Of a stretch of DNA of 64,000 bases, positions 17,164 to 25,907 are shown in pieces. This DNA is from Hydrogenophilales bacterium (GTDB lineage: Bacteria > Pseudomonadota > Gammaproteobacteria > Burkholderiales > Thiobacillaceae), in assembly GCA_016703155.1 (NCBI GenBank), contig JADJCP010000004.1:356870-420869 (forward strand), written 5' to 3'. The position numbers and the translations under genes were made by a program. Numbering within the stretch: position 1 is the stretch's first letter; each line of letters begins with the position of its first letter. A model generated the notes under the pieces. It ran no database searches. It saw only the letters and a list, made by a program, of their open reading frames with translations, and was not told the origin of the DNA.

Positions 17164-19524
17164 GTGAACAAGAAAGGTCTCACCGAAGCCGATATCCGCA
17201 CCAAGTTCATCACCCCCGCCATCGTCGGCGTGAACGGTGAAAAGTGGGACTTGCTGACCCAGCTTCGCGAGGAAATCTACTTCACCAAGGGTCGCGTCAT
17301 CGTCCGTGGGAAAGCCGTGCGACGTGGTGAAGCAAAGAAGGCCGACTACCTTCTGTACTACAAGCCCAACATGCCCATCGCGGTTATTGAGGCCAAGGAC
17401 AACAACCACGCTGTCGGCGCCGGCATGCAGCAGGCACTCGAATACGCAGAAATCCTCGACGTTCCATTTGCCTACAGCTCCAACGGCGATGCCTTCCTGG
17501 AACACGACCGCTCCAGCCGAAACGGCGTAGTCGAGCGTGAAATCCCGCTCGACCAGTTCCCATCGCCGGAAGAACTCTGGGCACGCTACCGTAAGGTCAA
17601 GGGTTACAACGACGAACAGGAAAGCGTCGCCACACAGGACTATTACGACGACGGCTCGGGCAAAACACCCCGTTACTACCAGCTCGTCGCCATCAACCGG
17701 ACTGTCGAGGCGATCGTCCAGGGCGACAACCGCCTCCTGCTGGTTATGGCAACCGGCACCGGCAAAACCTACACCGCCTTTCAGATCATCTGGCGACTGT
17801 GGAAATCGGGCGCCAAGAAACGCATTCTTTTCCTGGTTGACCGCAACATCCTCGCCGACCAGACCAAGACCAACGACTTCAAGCCGTTCGGCCAGGCGAT
17901 GACCAAGATCACCAACCGCTCGGTCGACAAGTCTTATGAGATTTACCTGTCGCTCTACCAGGCGGTGACCGGCACGGAAGAAGAACGCAATATCTACAAG
18001 CAGTTCTCGTCCGATTTTTTCGACCTCATCATCGTCGATGAGTGTCACCGGGGCAGTGCCGCCGAAGACGCTGCCTGGCACGAAGTGCTCACCTATTTCG
18101 CCACGGCCACCCAGATCGGCCTCACCGCCACGCCCAAGGAAACCAAGGATGTCTCCAACATCCATTACTTTGGCGATCCGATCTACACCTACTCGCTCAA
18201 GCAAGGCATTGCCGATGGCTTTCTGGCCCCCTACAAGGTGGTGCGCATTGGCCTGGACAAGGATCTTGACGGCTGGCGGCCGGAGAAGGGCAAGCTGGAC
18301 AAGTACGGCCACGAAATTGAAGACCGGGAATACAACGAGTCCGACTACGACCGCAACCTGATCCTGGAAAAGCGCACCACGGTTGTCGCCGCCAAGATCA
18401 CGGAATTCCTCAAGGCCACCGACCGCTTCGCCAAGACCATTGTCTTCTGCGAAAACATCGATCACGCCGAGCGCATGCGCCAGGCCCTGGTCAACGCCAA
18501 TGCCGACCTCGCTGCCGCCAACAAGCGTTACGTCATGCGCATCACCGGGGATAACGACGAAGGCAAAGCCCAACTCGACAACTTCATCGACCCGGAATCC
18601 ACCTTCCCGGTCATCGCCACCACCTCGCAACTGATGTCTACCGGCGTCGATGCCCAGACCTGTCACCTGATCGTCCTCGATAAGCGCATCAACTCCATGA
18701 CCGAGTTCAAGCAGATCATCGGCCGGGGCACCCGCATCAACGAGGACTACAACAAGTTCTTCTTCACCATCATGGATTTCAAGCGGGCCACGGCGCTGTT
18801 TGCCGACCCGACCTTCGATGGTGACCCGGTGCTGATATACGAACCCGGGCCCGACCAAACCCCAGTCCCGCCCGACGAACCACGGGATGTCGGCATTGAT
18901 GCTGAAGGTCTGGTCTACGACCCCATTGGCGCATATGAACCGCCGGTCGCGGGTGAGCCGCCCAAGAAATACTACGTGGATGATGTTGAGGTCATTGTTG
19001 CCACCGAGCGTGTCCAATATCTCGACGAACACGGCAAGCTCATCACCGAATCCCTGAAGGATTTTTCCCGCAAGGCCGTACGCCAGGCCTACACCTCGCT
19101 CAATGCTTTCCTCAATGCTTGGAATGATGCTGAGCGGAAGCTGGCGATCATTGAAGAGTTGGCCAGCCAAGGGGTTTTCCTGGACGAACTCGCCGAGCAG
19201 GTAGGCCGCGATTACGACGCCTTCGACCTGGTCTGCCACGTCGTTTTCGACCAGCCGCCACTCACACGCCGGGAACGCGCCGAGCAGGTCCGCAAACGCC
19301 ATGTCTTTGCCAAATACGGCAATCAGACCCGAGCCGTGCTCGATGCCCTGCTGGAGAAGTACGCCGACGGCGGCATCAAGAGCGTCGAATCCCTGGAAAT
19401 CCTCAAGGTCGATCCGCTCACCGCCTTCGGCACGCCGGTGGAAATCGTCAAATTATTCGGCGGCAAGGAACGCTACCAGGCCGCCATTCGCGAACTCGAA
19501 ACCGAACTCTACGAAGCCGCCTGA
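17164..19524 (+). CDS. hsdR: Type I restriction enzyme, R subunit (EcoEI-type)
   Basis: Motor and nuclease subunit of a type I RM system, 786 residues. The N-terminal PD-(D/E)xK nuclease is seen as KADYLLYYKPN followed by PIAVIEAKD. SF2 helicase motifs follow: MATGTGKTYTA (Walker A), IIVDECHRGSA (DEAH-like), GLTATP, and later ITGDNDEG and QIIGRGTRI. The C-terminal third matches the EcoEI R C-terminal type. The start is GTG 17164, with GGAGGAG some 10 bases upstream. Unusually, a KilA-N gene separates hsdR from hsdM. Confidence 0.95.
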   Translation: MNKKGLTEADIRTKFITPAIVGVNGEKWDLLTQLREEIYFTKGRVIVRGKAVRRGEAKKADYLLYYKPNMPIAVIEAKDNNHAVGAGMQQALEYAEILDVPFAYSSNGDAFLEHDRSSRNGVVEREIPLDQFPSPEELWARYRKVKGYNDEQESVATQDYYDDGSGKTPRYYQLVAINRTVEAIVQGDNRLLLVMATGTGKTYTAFQIIWRLWKSGAKKRILFLVDRNILADQTKTNDFKPFGQAMTKITNRSVDKSYEIYLSLYQAVTGTEEERNIYKQFSSDFFDLIIVDECHRGSAAEDAAWHEVLTYFATATQIGLTATPKETKDVSNIHYFGDPIYTYSLKQGIADGFLAPYKVVRIGLDKDLDGWRPEKGKLDKYGHEIEDREYNESDYDRNLILEKRTTVVAAKITEFLKATDRFAKTIVFCENIDHAERMRQALVNANADLAAANKRYVMRITGDNDEGKAQLDNFIDPESTFPVIATTSQLMSTGVDAQTCHLIVLDKRINSMTEFKQIIGRGTRINEDYNKFFFTIMDFKRATALFADPTFDGDPVLIYEPGPDQTPVPPDEPRDVGIDAEGLVYDPIGAYEPPVAGEPPKKYYVDDVEVIVATERVQYLDEHGKLITESLKDFSRKAVRQAYTSLNAFLNAWNDAERKLAIIEELASQGVFLDELAEQVGRDYDAFDLVCHVVFDQPPLTRRERAEQVRKRHVFAKYGNQTRAVLDALLEKYADGGIKSVESLEILKVDPLTAFGTPVEIVKLFGGKERYQAAIRELETELYEAA

Positions 19525-19526
19525 CC

Positions 19527-20369
19527 ATGGCCAAACCCAAGAAAACCACCATCGAGGTGCGGGGAACGGAAGTCTCCGTCTTGAGTAATGAAGAGGGCGA
19601 TTTCATCTCCCTCACCGATATGCTCAAAGCCAAGGACGGCGACTTTTTCATCTCCGACTGGCTCAGAAACCGGAATACCGTGGAGTTTCTCGGCATCTGG
19701 GAATCGGTCCACAACCCTGCTTTTAATTACGGCGAATTCGCCGTAATTAAAAGCCAGGCGGGCCTCAACAGCTACAAGCTCAGCGTCAAGGAATGGGTCG
19801 AGAAAACCGGTGCCATCGGCTTGAGGGCCAGCACCGGCCGATATGGCGGCACCTATGCCCACCAGGACATCGCCTTCGAGTTCGGTATGTGGATCAGTCC
19901 GGAATTCAAGATTTACCTCATCAAGGAATTCCAGCGCCTGAAAGACGACGAAAACCGCCGCCTTTCACTCTCCTGGAACCTCAACCGCACCCTCTCCAAG
20001 CTCAACTACCGCATCCACACCGATGCCATCAAGGCCAACCTCATTCCCGCAGCTGTCACTCCGGCCCAGGCCGCCGTCACCTACGCCAACGAAGCTGACT
20101 TGCTCAACGTCGCTCTATTCGGTCTCACCGCAAAGCAGTGGCGCGGCGCCAATCCCAAGCTCGAAGGCAACATGCGCGAATACGCCAGCATCGAGCAATT
20201 GCTTGTCCTCGCCAACATTGAAGCCATGAACGCCGAGTTCATCCACATGGCTTTGCCCCAGGGCGAACGCCTGACCAAACTCAACGCCATCGCCATCCGG
20301 CAGATGCAGGTGCTCACCGCTGGAAACGCCGCGAGCCAGCTACTCGCCCCCAGCAAAAAATCGAAATAA
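19527..20369 (+). CDS. KilA-N domain protein inside the hsd operon
   Basis: A 280-residue protein whose first ~140 residues are a KilA-N DNA-binding domain (FISLTDML, WLRNRNTVEFLGIWE, the central FNYGEFAVIKSQAG, and TGRYGGTYAHQDIAFEFGMW). The rest is helical (KEFQRLKDDENRRL and a C-terminal AIRQMQVL). KilA-N domains come mainly from phages and DNA viruses. In bacteria, free-standing versions occur in mobile islands and have no settled role. It starts two bases after hsdR and ends three before hsdM, so it is part of the operon. A perfect 36-bp palindrome lies within its coding sequence (19719-19754). Possible roles: regulator of the RM operon, decoy or sensor of phage, or an independent toxin. 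Confidence 0.88.
   Translation: MAKPKKTTIEVRGTEVSVLSNEEGDFISLTDMLKAKDGDFFISDWLRNRNTVEFLGIWESVHNPAFNYGEFAVIKSQAGLNSYKLSVKEWVEKTGAIGLRASTGRYGGTYAHQDIAFEFGMWISPEFKIYLIKEFQRLKDDENRRLSLSWNLNRTLSKLNYRIHTDAIKANLIPAAVTPAQAAVTYANEADLLNVALFGLTAKQWRGANPKLEGNMREYASIEQLLVLANIEAMNAEFIHMALPQGERLTKLNAIAIRQMQVLTAGNAASQLLAPSKKSK
19719..19754. repeat. Perfect 36-bp palindrome inside the KilA-N gene
   Basis: Each half is the 18-mer GCTTTTAATTACGGCGAA or its reverse complement, centred on GAATTC. It encodes part of the conserved segment FNYGEFAVIKS. The sequence could form a DNA cruciform, an RNA hairpin, or a binding site for a dimer. Confidence 0.9.
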
Positions 20370-20372
20370 GCC

Positions 20373-21848
20373 ATGCCCAACGTCTCCAACATCGTCAAAT
20401 CCATCCAGGACATCATGCGCAAGGACGCCGGCACCTACGGCGACGCCCAGCGCCTGGAACAGCTCGGCTGGATGTTCTTCCTGAAAATCTTCGACGACCG
20501 GGAAAAGGAACTCGAACTCCTGCGCGACAACTACAAGTCGCCGCTCCCCAAGCACCTGCGTTGGACCCACTGGGCCACGGACGAGGAGGGCATCACCGGC
20601 GAGGCCCTGCTCGACTTCGTCAACATCACCCTGCTGCCCCGGCTGAAGGCCCTGCCCGGCGGCGCCGACAAGATCGCCGGCCTGATCCGCATGGCCTTCG
20701 AGGATGCCAACAACTACATGAAGAACGGCACCCTGATGCGCCAGGTCATCAACAAGATCAACGGCATCGACTTCAACGCCTCCGACGACCGCCACATGTT
20801 CGGCGACATCTACGAAAAAATTCTCAAGGACCTGCAATCCGCCGGCAACGCGGGCGAGTTCTACACCCCGCGCGCCGTCACTCAGTTCATCGTCGAACAG
20901 GTCGATCCCCGACTCGGCGAAACCCTTCTCGACCCCGCCTGCGGCACCGGCGGCTTCCTCACCTGCGCCATCGAACACCTGCGCCGCCAGGCCAAAACCG
21001 AGGCCGACGAGCAGACCCTTCAGGACTGCTTCTCTGGCATCGAAAAGAAACACCTGCCCCACGTGCTGTGCATGACCAACCTTATGCTCCACGGCATCGA
21101 CGTGCCATCCAACGTCCGTCACGACAACACCCTGGCCCGCCCCCTGCGCGACTGGTCGCCCCGGGAGCGGGTCGACGTCATCGTCACCAACCCGCCCTTC
21201 GGCGGCATGGAAGAAGACGGCATCGAAGCCAACTTCCCGGCCGAATTCCGCACCCGGGAAACCGCCGACTTGTTCCTCGTGCTGCTGATGAAAATCCTCA
21301 AGCCGGGCGGCCGCGCCGGCCTGGTGCTGCCCGACGGCACCCTGTTTGGCGAAGGCGTGAAGACCCGCATCAAGGAAGCCCTGCTCAGCGACTGCAACCT
21401 GCACACCATCGTCCGGCTGCCCAACGGCGTGTTCAACCCCTACACCGGCATCCGCACCAACCTGCTGTTCTTCACCAAGGGCCAGCCCACCACCGAGGTC
21501 TGGTACTACGAGCACCCCTATCCCACCGGCGCCAAGTCCTACAACAAGGGCAAGCCCATCCGCATCGAAGAATTCGAGCCGGAACGCGCCTGGTGGGGAG
21601 ATGAAACGAAAGGCTTCGCCGGCCGGGTGGAAAACGAACAGGCCTGGCGCGTCCCCATCGAAACCATCAAAGCCGGCAACTACAACCTGGACCTGAAGAA
21701 CCCGCACCGCCCGGACGAAGGCCCCGGCGACGTGGACCACCTGCTGCCGGAATACGAAAGGCTGCTGGCCCAGATCGCGGAAACCCGCGCCGCGCTGAAG
21801 CGGGAACTGCACCACGCCCTCACCAGCCGAGCCGGAACCGACGCATGA
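20373..21848 (+). CDS. hsdM: Type I restriction enzyme, M subunit (N6-adenine methyltransferase)
   Basis: Modification subunit, 491 residues. An N-terminal helical HsdM domain (MRKDAGTYGDAQRLEQLGWM) precedes the methyltransferase domain, with the AdoMet motif DPACGTGGFL and the catalytic NPPFGG (N6-adenine type). It pairs with HsdS to methylate the recognition site and with HsdR to cut unmethylated DNA. The stop overlaps the hsdS start as ATGA. Intact. Confidence 0.96.
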   Translation: MPNVSNIVKSIQDIMRKDAGTYGDAQRLEQLGWMFFLKIFDDREKELELLRDNYKSPLPKHLRWTHWATDEEGITGEALLDFVNITLLPRLKALPGGADKIAGLIRMAFEDANNYMKNGTLMRQVINKINGIDFNASDDRHMFGDIYEKILKDLQSAGNAGEFYTPRAVTQFIVEQVDPRLGETLLDPACGTGGFLTCAIEHLRRQAKTEADEQTLQDCFSGIEKKHLPHVLCMTNLMLHGIDVPSNVRHDNTLARPLRDWSPRERVDVIVTNPPFGGMEEDGIEANFPAEFRTRETADLFLVLLMKILKPGGRAGLVLPDGTLFGEGVKTRIKEALLSDCNLHTIVRLPNGVFNPYTGIRTNLLFFTKGQPTTEVWYYEHPYPTGAKSYNKGKPIRIEEFEPERAWWGDETKGFAGRVENEQAWRVPIETIKAGNYNLDLKNPHRPDEGPGDVDHLLPEYERLLAQIAETRAALKRELHHALTSRAGTDA

Positions 21849-23476
21849 GGCTGGAGACGTTTTTCGAGAAGTTCGGGCTGTTCGCGGATGCGCCGGGGGC
21901 GGTAGCGAAGATGCGGGAGTTGGTGCTGGACTTGGCGGTATCGGGGCGTCTAATTCCACCTAAAACCAAGTGGCCGAAACGTTCCCTAAAATCGCTGGCG
22001 ACCAAGATCGGCAGCGGGGCCACGCCAGCGGGTGGACGCGAATCCTACTTTAGCGAGGGCATCCCGCTGATTCGTTCGATGAACGTTCACTTCCGTGGAT
22101 TTGACCGAGCCGGGCTTGTCTTCTTGAGCGATGAGCAGGCAAGTCAGCTTTCAAATGTCGTAGTCCAACCCCTTGACGTTCTGTTGAACATAACGGGGGC
22201 ATCCATCGGTCGTGTGACAACCGCACCTTCTGAGATGGCAGGGGCCAGGGTCAACCAGCACGTAACAATCATTCGTCCAATCCCGGACTTGCTTCCGATG
22301 TTTCTCACGATTTTCTTGGCCAGTCCTTCGGTACAACTAATGATCGATGAGATTCAGGTTGGAGCAACCAGGCAAGCCCTGACCAAAGGCATGATTGAGC
22401 AGTTTGAGATTCCGCTACCCAGCCTCGCCGAGCAAAAGCGCATCGTGGCGAAGATGGATGAGTTGATGGCCTTGTGTGATCGGCTGGAGGCGCAGCAGCA
22501 GGAACGCGACAACCGCCACGCCGCACTCGCCCGCGCTTCCCTCACCCGCTTCGCCGAAGCCCCCACCCCGGCCAACCTCGACTTCCTTTTCCACCAGTCC
22601 TACCCCATCAACCCTGCCGACCTGCGCAAGGCCATCCTCAGCCTCGCGGTGCAAGGCAAGCTCGTCCCGCAAGACCGGAATGACAAGCCGGCCGCTGAGC
22701 TGATTAAACGAAGAGCGCCCAAGGAATCGGACAGCGGTGACCAACTAAGAGCCACTGGTAATTCCGCATGGCCTATCGACCACGAGGAAATACCCTGTGA
22801 GCTGCCTGCCAGTTGGGAATGGTGCCGTCTTGGGGCGCTCAACCCAAACTTCCAGAATGGGGCATCCAGTCGGGGGGATAGCGGTGGCATTCCAGTAGTC
22901 GTGTTACGACTTGCCGATGTCGTAGACCGGCGCATCAGTCTGGAGAACACAAGGGAACTCGCCATAGCGCCAAACCAAATCGCAAAGTATTCGCTGCAAG
23001 ACGGGGACATCCTAATCACACGCGTCAATGGGAGCGCAGACATCGTCGGCCGGTTTGTTCGTGTTGAGTCCGATCTCGATGCCATCTACTGCGACCATTT
23101 CATACGCATGCGTGTCGTTGCTGATCTTGCCGACCCTCGATTCATCGAACTCCTTGGCGCGACAGCGCTTGTACGCGACCAGGTAGCGAGCCTGTTCATT
23201 ACGACTGCCGGGCAGAAGACCGTCAATCAAGGGCATATTAGTTCTTTGCTAATTGCTGTCCCGCCCCTCGCTGAACAACGCCGCATCGTCGCCAAGGTCG
23301 ATAAACTCATGGCCCTGGTGGACCAGTTGGAAACCCAGCTCACCGCCTCCCGCGCCATCGCCGAAAAACTCATGGAAGCCGTGGTTTCTGAACTTGAGAG
23401 GAACAACGATGTTGGCCAGCATGAACGCGTGGCGAGGAGAACCGTAACCCAGGAGACGAAGGTGATGGCCGCATGA
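21845..23476 (+). CDS. hsdS: Type I restriction enzyme, specificity subunit
   Basis: A 543-residue specificity subunit with two target-recognition domains. The first TRD covers about residues 35-190 and the second about 300-470. Each is followed by a helical conserved spacer: AEQKRIVAKMDELMAL and AEQRRIVAKVDKLMAL. The N-terminal LETFFEKFGLFADAPG and DLAVSGRLIPP are typical of this HsdS class. The spacer repeats fix the gap between the two half-sites of the recognition sequence, which cannot be deduced here. The AT-richer TRDs differ in composition from the spacers, as expected of exchanged cassettes. The stop overlaps the next gene as ATGA. Confidence 0.93.
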   Translation: MRLETFFEKFGLFADAPGAVAKMRELVLDLAVSGRLIPPKTKWPKRSLKSLATKIGSGATPAGGRESYFSEGIPLIRSMNVHFRGFDRAGLVFLSDEQASQLSNVVVQPLDVLLNITGASIGRVTTAPSEMAGARVNQHVTIIRPIPDLLPMFLTIFLASPSVQLMIDEIQVGATRQALTKGMIEQFEIPLPSLAEQKRIVAKMDELMALCDRLEAQQQERDNRHAALARASLTRFAEAPTPANLDFLFHQSYPINPADLRKAILSLAVQGKLVPQDRNDKPAAELIKRRAPKESDSGDQLRATGNSAWPIDHEEIPCELPASWEWCRLGALNPNFQNGASSRGDSGGIPVVVLRLADVVDRRISLENTRELAIAPNQIAKYSLQDGDILITRVNGSADIVGRFVRVESDLDAIYCDHFIRMRVVADLADPRFIELLGATALVRDQVASLFITTAGQKTVNQGHISSLLIAVPPLAEQRRIVAKVDKLMALVDQLETQLTASRAIAEKLMEAVVSELERNNDVGQHERVARRTVTQETKVMAA

Positions 23477-24308
23477 GTATTGGTCTTGAGGATCCCAATG
23501 GGTATCGCGTTGCCGAGTTGCGCGAAGTCAAAGTCCATGGGCTGCCAGGCATAGGCTCTTATACCTTGGTCCTGATGCTGCACTTCATGGCAACGCAGCC
23601 AAGAGCAGCGAGCACACTCCGCAATGTCTCGGTCAGGCTTGAGTGGGGCGGCAATGAACAACGAATGATTGGCGTGGCGCAGCCAGATGGCCAAGTAACG
23701 CAAATCCATCAACATTCGACCCATATTCCGATTCGCTTCCGCATCCCCCTCTCAGCAGTTCAGATCGAGAGCATCGAAAATCGTCGCAACGGCGGGAACT
23801 TCAAGCTGGCGCTGTGGTTCATGTGCGACGTCGAACAAGCCGACAAATCCCAGAGCAAGAGCGACAGGTACGAATTCGAGGTGCGCCAGCAGGATTGGAT
23901 CGATGCATTGGAACGCATGGAATATCGTAAAACCATGCTGTTCGAACTCCCCGTGCCGAGTGCGGACGCCCCCGTCGGTGAGTTGGTGGCCAAGGCCCAG
24001 GCCTTCCTGCACAAAGGCGACTACGACCAGGCCGTAACGCTTTGTCGCCAGGCGATAGAGAAAATTGAAGGGTTGGCGGGCGACAAGTCCGCCGCAGGCC
24101 AAGCGGTGAAAAATATCGTGCTGCCCGCGAAGACATGGATACGACGGAGCGCTTGTTATTTCTGCGTGAGGCATTGAAGAACGCTACGCATCTGGCCGTC
24201 CATCACAGTCCGAATCATTGTGGGTTCAGCCGTGACCAGACCAAGGCAATCCTCGGCGCTACCATCTCGCTGCTTGGTCTATCCATGCCGACGATTCAGG
24301 AGACGTAG
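23473..24308 (+). CDS. Unrecognised protein coupled to hsdS (single-base frameshift)
   Basis: Starts inside the hsdS stop (ATGA), so it belongs to the RM operon. Residues 1 to about 165 look like a beta-rich domain (VSVRLEWGGNEQRMIGV, RFRIPLSAVQIESIE). A helical C-terminal part contains VAKAQAFLHKGDYDQAVTL and CRQAIEKIE. Read straight it ends at 24177 with a nonsense tail. One more A in the five-A run at 24109-24113 gives VKKYRAAREDMDTTERLL and continues to TAG 24306-24308, about 277 residues ending in LGLSMPTIQET. No family recognised; it may be an accessory factor of the restriction system or a separate defence gene. Confidence 0.6.
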
Positions 24309-24352
24309 CCCCTTTCTTCGTAGATGTGCACCCTTTGATTAAGGAGTGACCT

Positions 24353-24709
24353 TTGCCCATCCAACATGCCATCTGGAAAGTCGGGGACAAGCCCGAACCC
24401 CTTTCCGCCAGCCAGCTCGCCAGCGAACAGAAGCTGGAAGAGATGATCGTGCGCGACCCGCGCATCCTCTCCAGCGAGTGGCTACTGATCGGGCGGCAGG
24501 AAGTCACCAGCCACGGCGGCCGCATCGACCTGCTGGCTATTGCCCCCGATGGTTCCCTGGTACTGATCGAACTCAAACGGGACCGCACACCCCGGGAGAT
24601 CATCTCCCAAGCCCTGGACTATGCCTCCTGGGTCGAACAGTTAAGCCCGGACAAGATTGCGCAGATTTACCAGCGCTTCTCGAATGGTGGCACGCGGACT
24701 CTGAGGTGA
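24353..24709 (+). CDS. NucS/DUF91-like PD-(D/E)xK nuclease, truncated at 3' end
   Basis: A 118-residue fragment with a TTG start (24353) preceded by AAGGAG at 24341-24346. It contains the nuclease core of NucS/DUF91-type and similar proteins: GRIDLLAIAPDG, then LVLIELKRDR (D and ExK catalytic residues) and the helix QALDYASWV. Family members usually continue well past IYQRFS. Here the frame ends in GGTRTLR and TGA, only ~60 bp from tRNA-Phe. The gene seems cut at the island border. Whether the remnant is active is unknown. Confidence 0.68.
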   Translation: MPIQHAIWKVGDKPEPLSASQLASEQKLEEMIVRDPRILSSEWLLIGRQEVTSHGGRIDLLAIAPDGSLVLIELKRDRTPREIISQALDYASWVEQLSPDKIAQIYQRFSNGGTRTLR

Positions 24710-24726
24710 TGGTGTCGCCAGAAAAC

Positions 24727-24753
24727 AAAAAAGGCCACCGCAATGGGTGACCT
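24727..24753 (-). terminator. Terminator of tRNA-Phe
   Basis: On the minus strand, AGGTCACC and GGTGGCCT form an 8-bp stem (one G-U pair) around a short loop and are followed by TTTTTT. It lies about 20 bases downstream of the tRNA 3' end. Confidence 0.72.
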
Positions 24754-24771
24754 AAGTGTTTGATTTTGTTC

Positions 24772-24847
24772 TGGTGGCCAGGGGCGGAATCGAACCGTCG
24801 ACACGCGGATTTTCAATCCGCTGCTCTACCAACTGAGCTACCTGGCC
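24772..24847 (-). tRNA. tRNA-Phe (GAA)
   Basis: A complete 76-base cloverleaf on the minus strand. The acceptor stem is GGCCAGG/CCTGGCC with discriminator A and encoded CCA. The D-loop region is AGCTCAGTTGGTAGAG, the anticodon loop is TTGAAAA with stem GCGGA/TCCGC, and the T-arm contains GGTTCGATTCC. The accessory island lies immediately at its 3' side, the classic integration position. Confidence 0.98.
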
Positions 24848-24961
24848 ACTTACTGATTGTTCTTTACAATTGCTCGCGTAAAGAGTCGCGCATTTAATCT
24901 TGAAATCGCCCTTACGTCAAGCCGCAGCCAGCCTTGCACAGGGTCAAAGTGCCGGCGTCAT

Positions 24962-25816
24962 TCAATTCAGGGCCGATGCCAGCTTGCGTCGATATTGCGG
25001 AACCAATGGGTCGGCGCCGAGCATGTTGAACACGGAAAGCAGTGTTTTGCGCGCGGCTTCGTCGTTCCAGGCGCGATCGCGCTGGAGAATCTCCAGCAAC
25101 TCGTCCATGCCTTCGGCGTAGCGCCGCGAGGCGATGAGCAGATTCGCCAATTGCAGGCGGCTGTCCAAATTCGCGGGGTCCGCCGCGATGGTCGCACGCA
25201 GGCCGGCTTCGTCGCCGGCGGTCTGACCACCCAGGGCAAAGCCGGCCTTGGCGATCAACTGTGCGACACGGTCTTCCATGCGGGTGAGCGGCGCCAGGCT
25301 GTCGAGCAGGCGTTGGGCTCCCTCGGCCTGGCCTTGCTCCAGGAGGATGTCGGCGGCTTCGATGCGAATCGTCTCGTTGTTGGCGTCGATCTTGGAGGCT
25401 TCCCCCAGGGTTTCCAGGGCGCCGTCAAGATCGCCTGCGTCGCGGAGCGTCCCGGCGCGGATCAACAGTTCGTCGGCGGGCGAAGGGATGTTGCGCTCGA
25501 TGAACTCGCGTACCTGGGCTTCCGGGAGCGCGCCGGAAAATTCGTCGACCAGGACGCCGTTGAAGATGGCCTTGACGTTGGGGATGCCGCGTACGCCGAA
25601 CTGGCTGGCGAGTTCCTGGTTTTGCTCGGTGTTGATCTTGGCCAGGATGAAGCGGCCGGCGTATTCCTCGGCGAGTTTTTCCAGGATGGGTTTCAGGGCT
25701 TTGCAGGGGCCGCACCATTCGGCCCAGAAATCGGCGACCACGAGAGTGGTCATGGAGGTTTCGATGACCAGCTTCTGGAAATTGGATTGATCGACGTCGT
25801 AGGCAAACGGGTTCAT
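24962..25816 (-). CDS. ybbN: Thioredoxin-fold, TPR-containing co-chaperone (YbbN/CnoX-like)
   Basis: A 284-residue protein. The N-terminal thioredoxin domain (about 1-110) has the motif WCGPCKAL and FWAEWCG. The C-terminal part is a set of TPR-like helices (LIRAGTLRDAGDLDGALETLG, LQLANLLIASRRYAEGM). It resembles CnoX/YbbN, which holds oxidised client proteins for GroEL or DnaK. In E. coli the thioredoxin motif is SxxC; here it is a full CxxC, so redox activity is plausible, as in other CnoX proteins. Confidence 0.88.
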   Translation of the reverse strand: MNPFAYDVDQSNFQKLVIETSMTTLVVADFWAEWCGPCKALKPILEKLAEEYAGRFILAKINTEQNQELASQFGVRGIPNVKAIFNGVLVDEFSGALPEAQVREFIERNIPSPADELLIRAGTLRDAGDLDGALETLGEASKIDANNETIRIEAADILLEQGQAEGAQRLLDSLAPLTRMEDRVAQLIAKAGFALGGQTAGDEAGLRATIAADPANLDSRLQLANLLIASRRYAEGMDELLEILQRDRAWNDEAARKTLLSVFNMLGADPLVPQYRRKLASALN

Positions 25817-25907
25817 GCTGGGGTGCTCGTCAATATTTGTAACCCTTTATACATCGGGGCGAAGCCATGTTTTTCAATCCTGAAGGCCTATCCGGGGCCC
25901 GTTCGTG

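Noticed and set aside
16516..19302. Long open frame (928 codons) on the minus strand opposite hsdR
   Set aside because: It is antisense to a gene with clear helicase and nuclease motifs. The translated sequence is low-complexity, rich in Gly/Val/Asp, and has no family features.
20340..21959. 539-codon minus-strand frame opposite hsdM
   Set aside because: Antisense to hsdM; Gly/Val-rich without recognisable domains.
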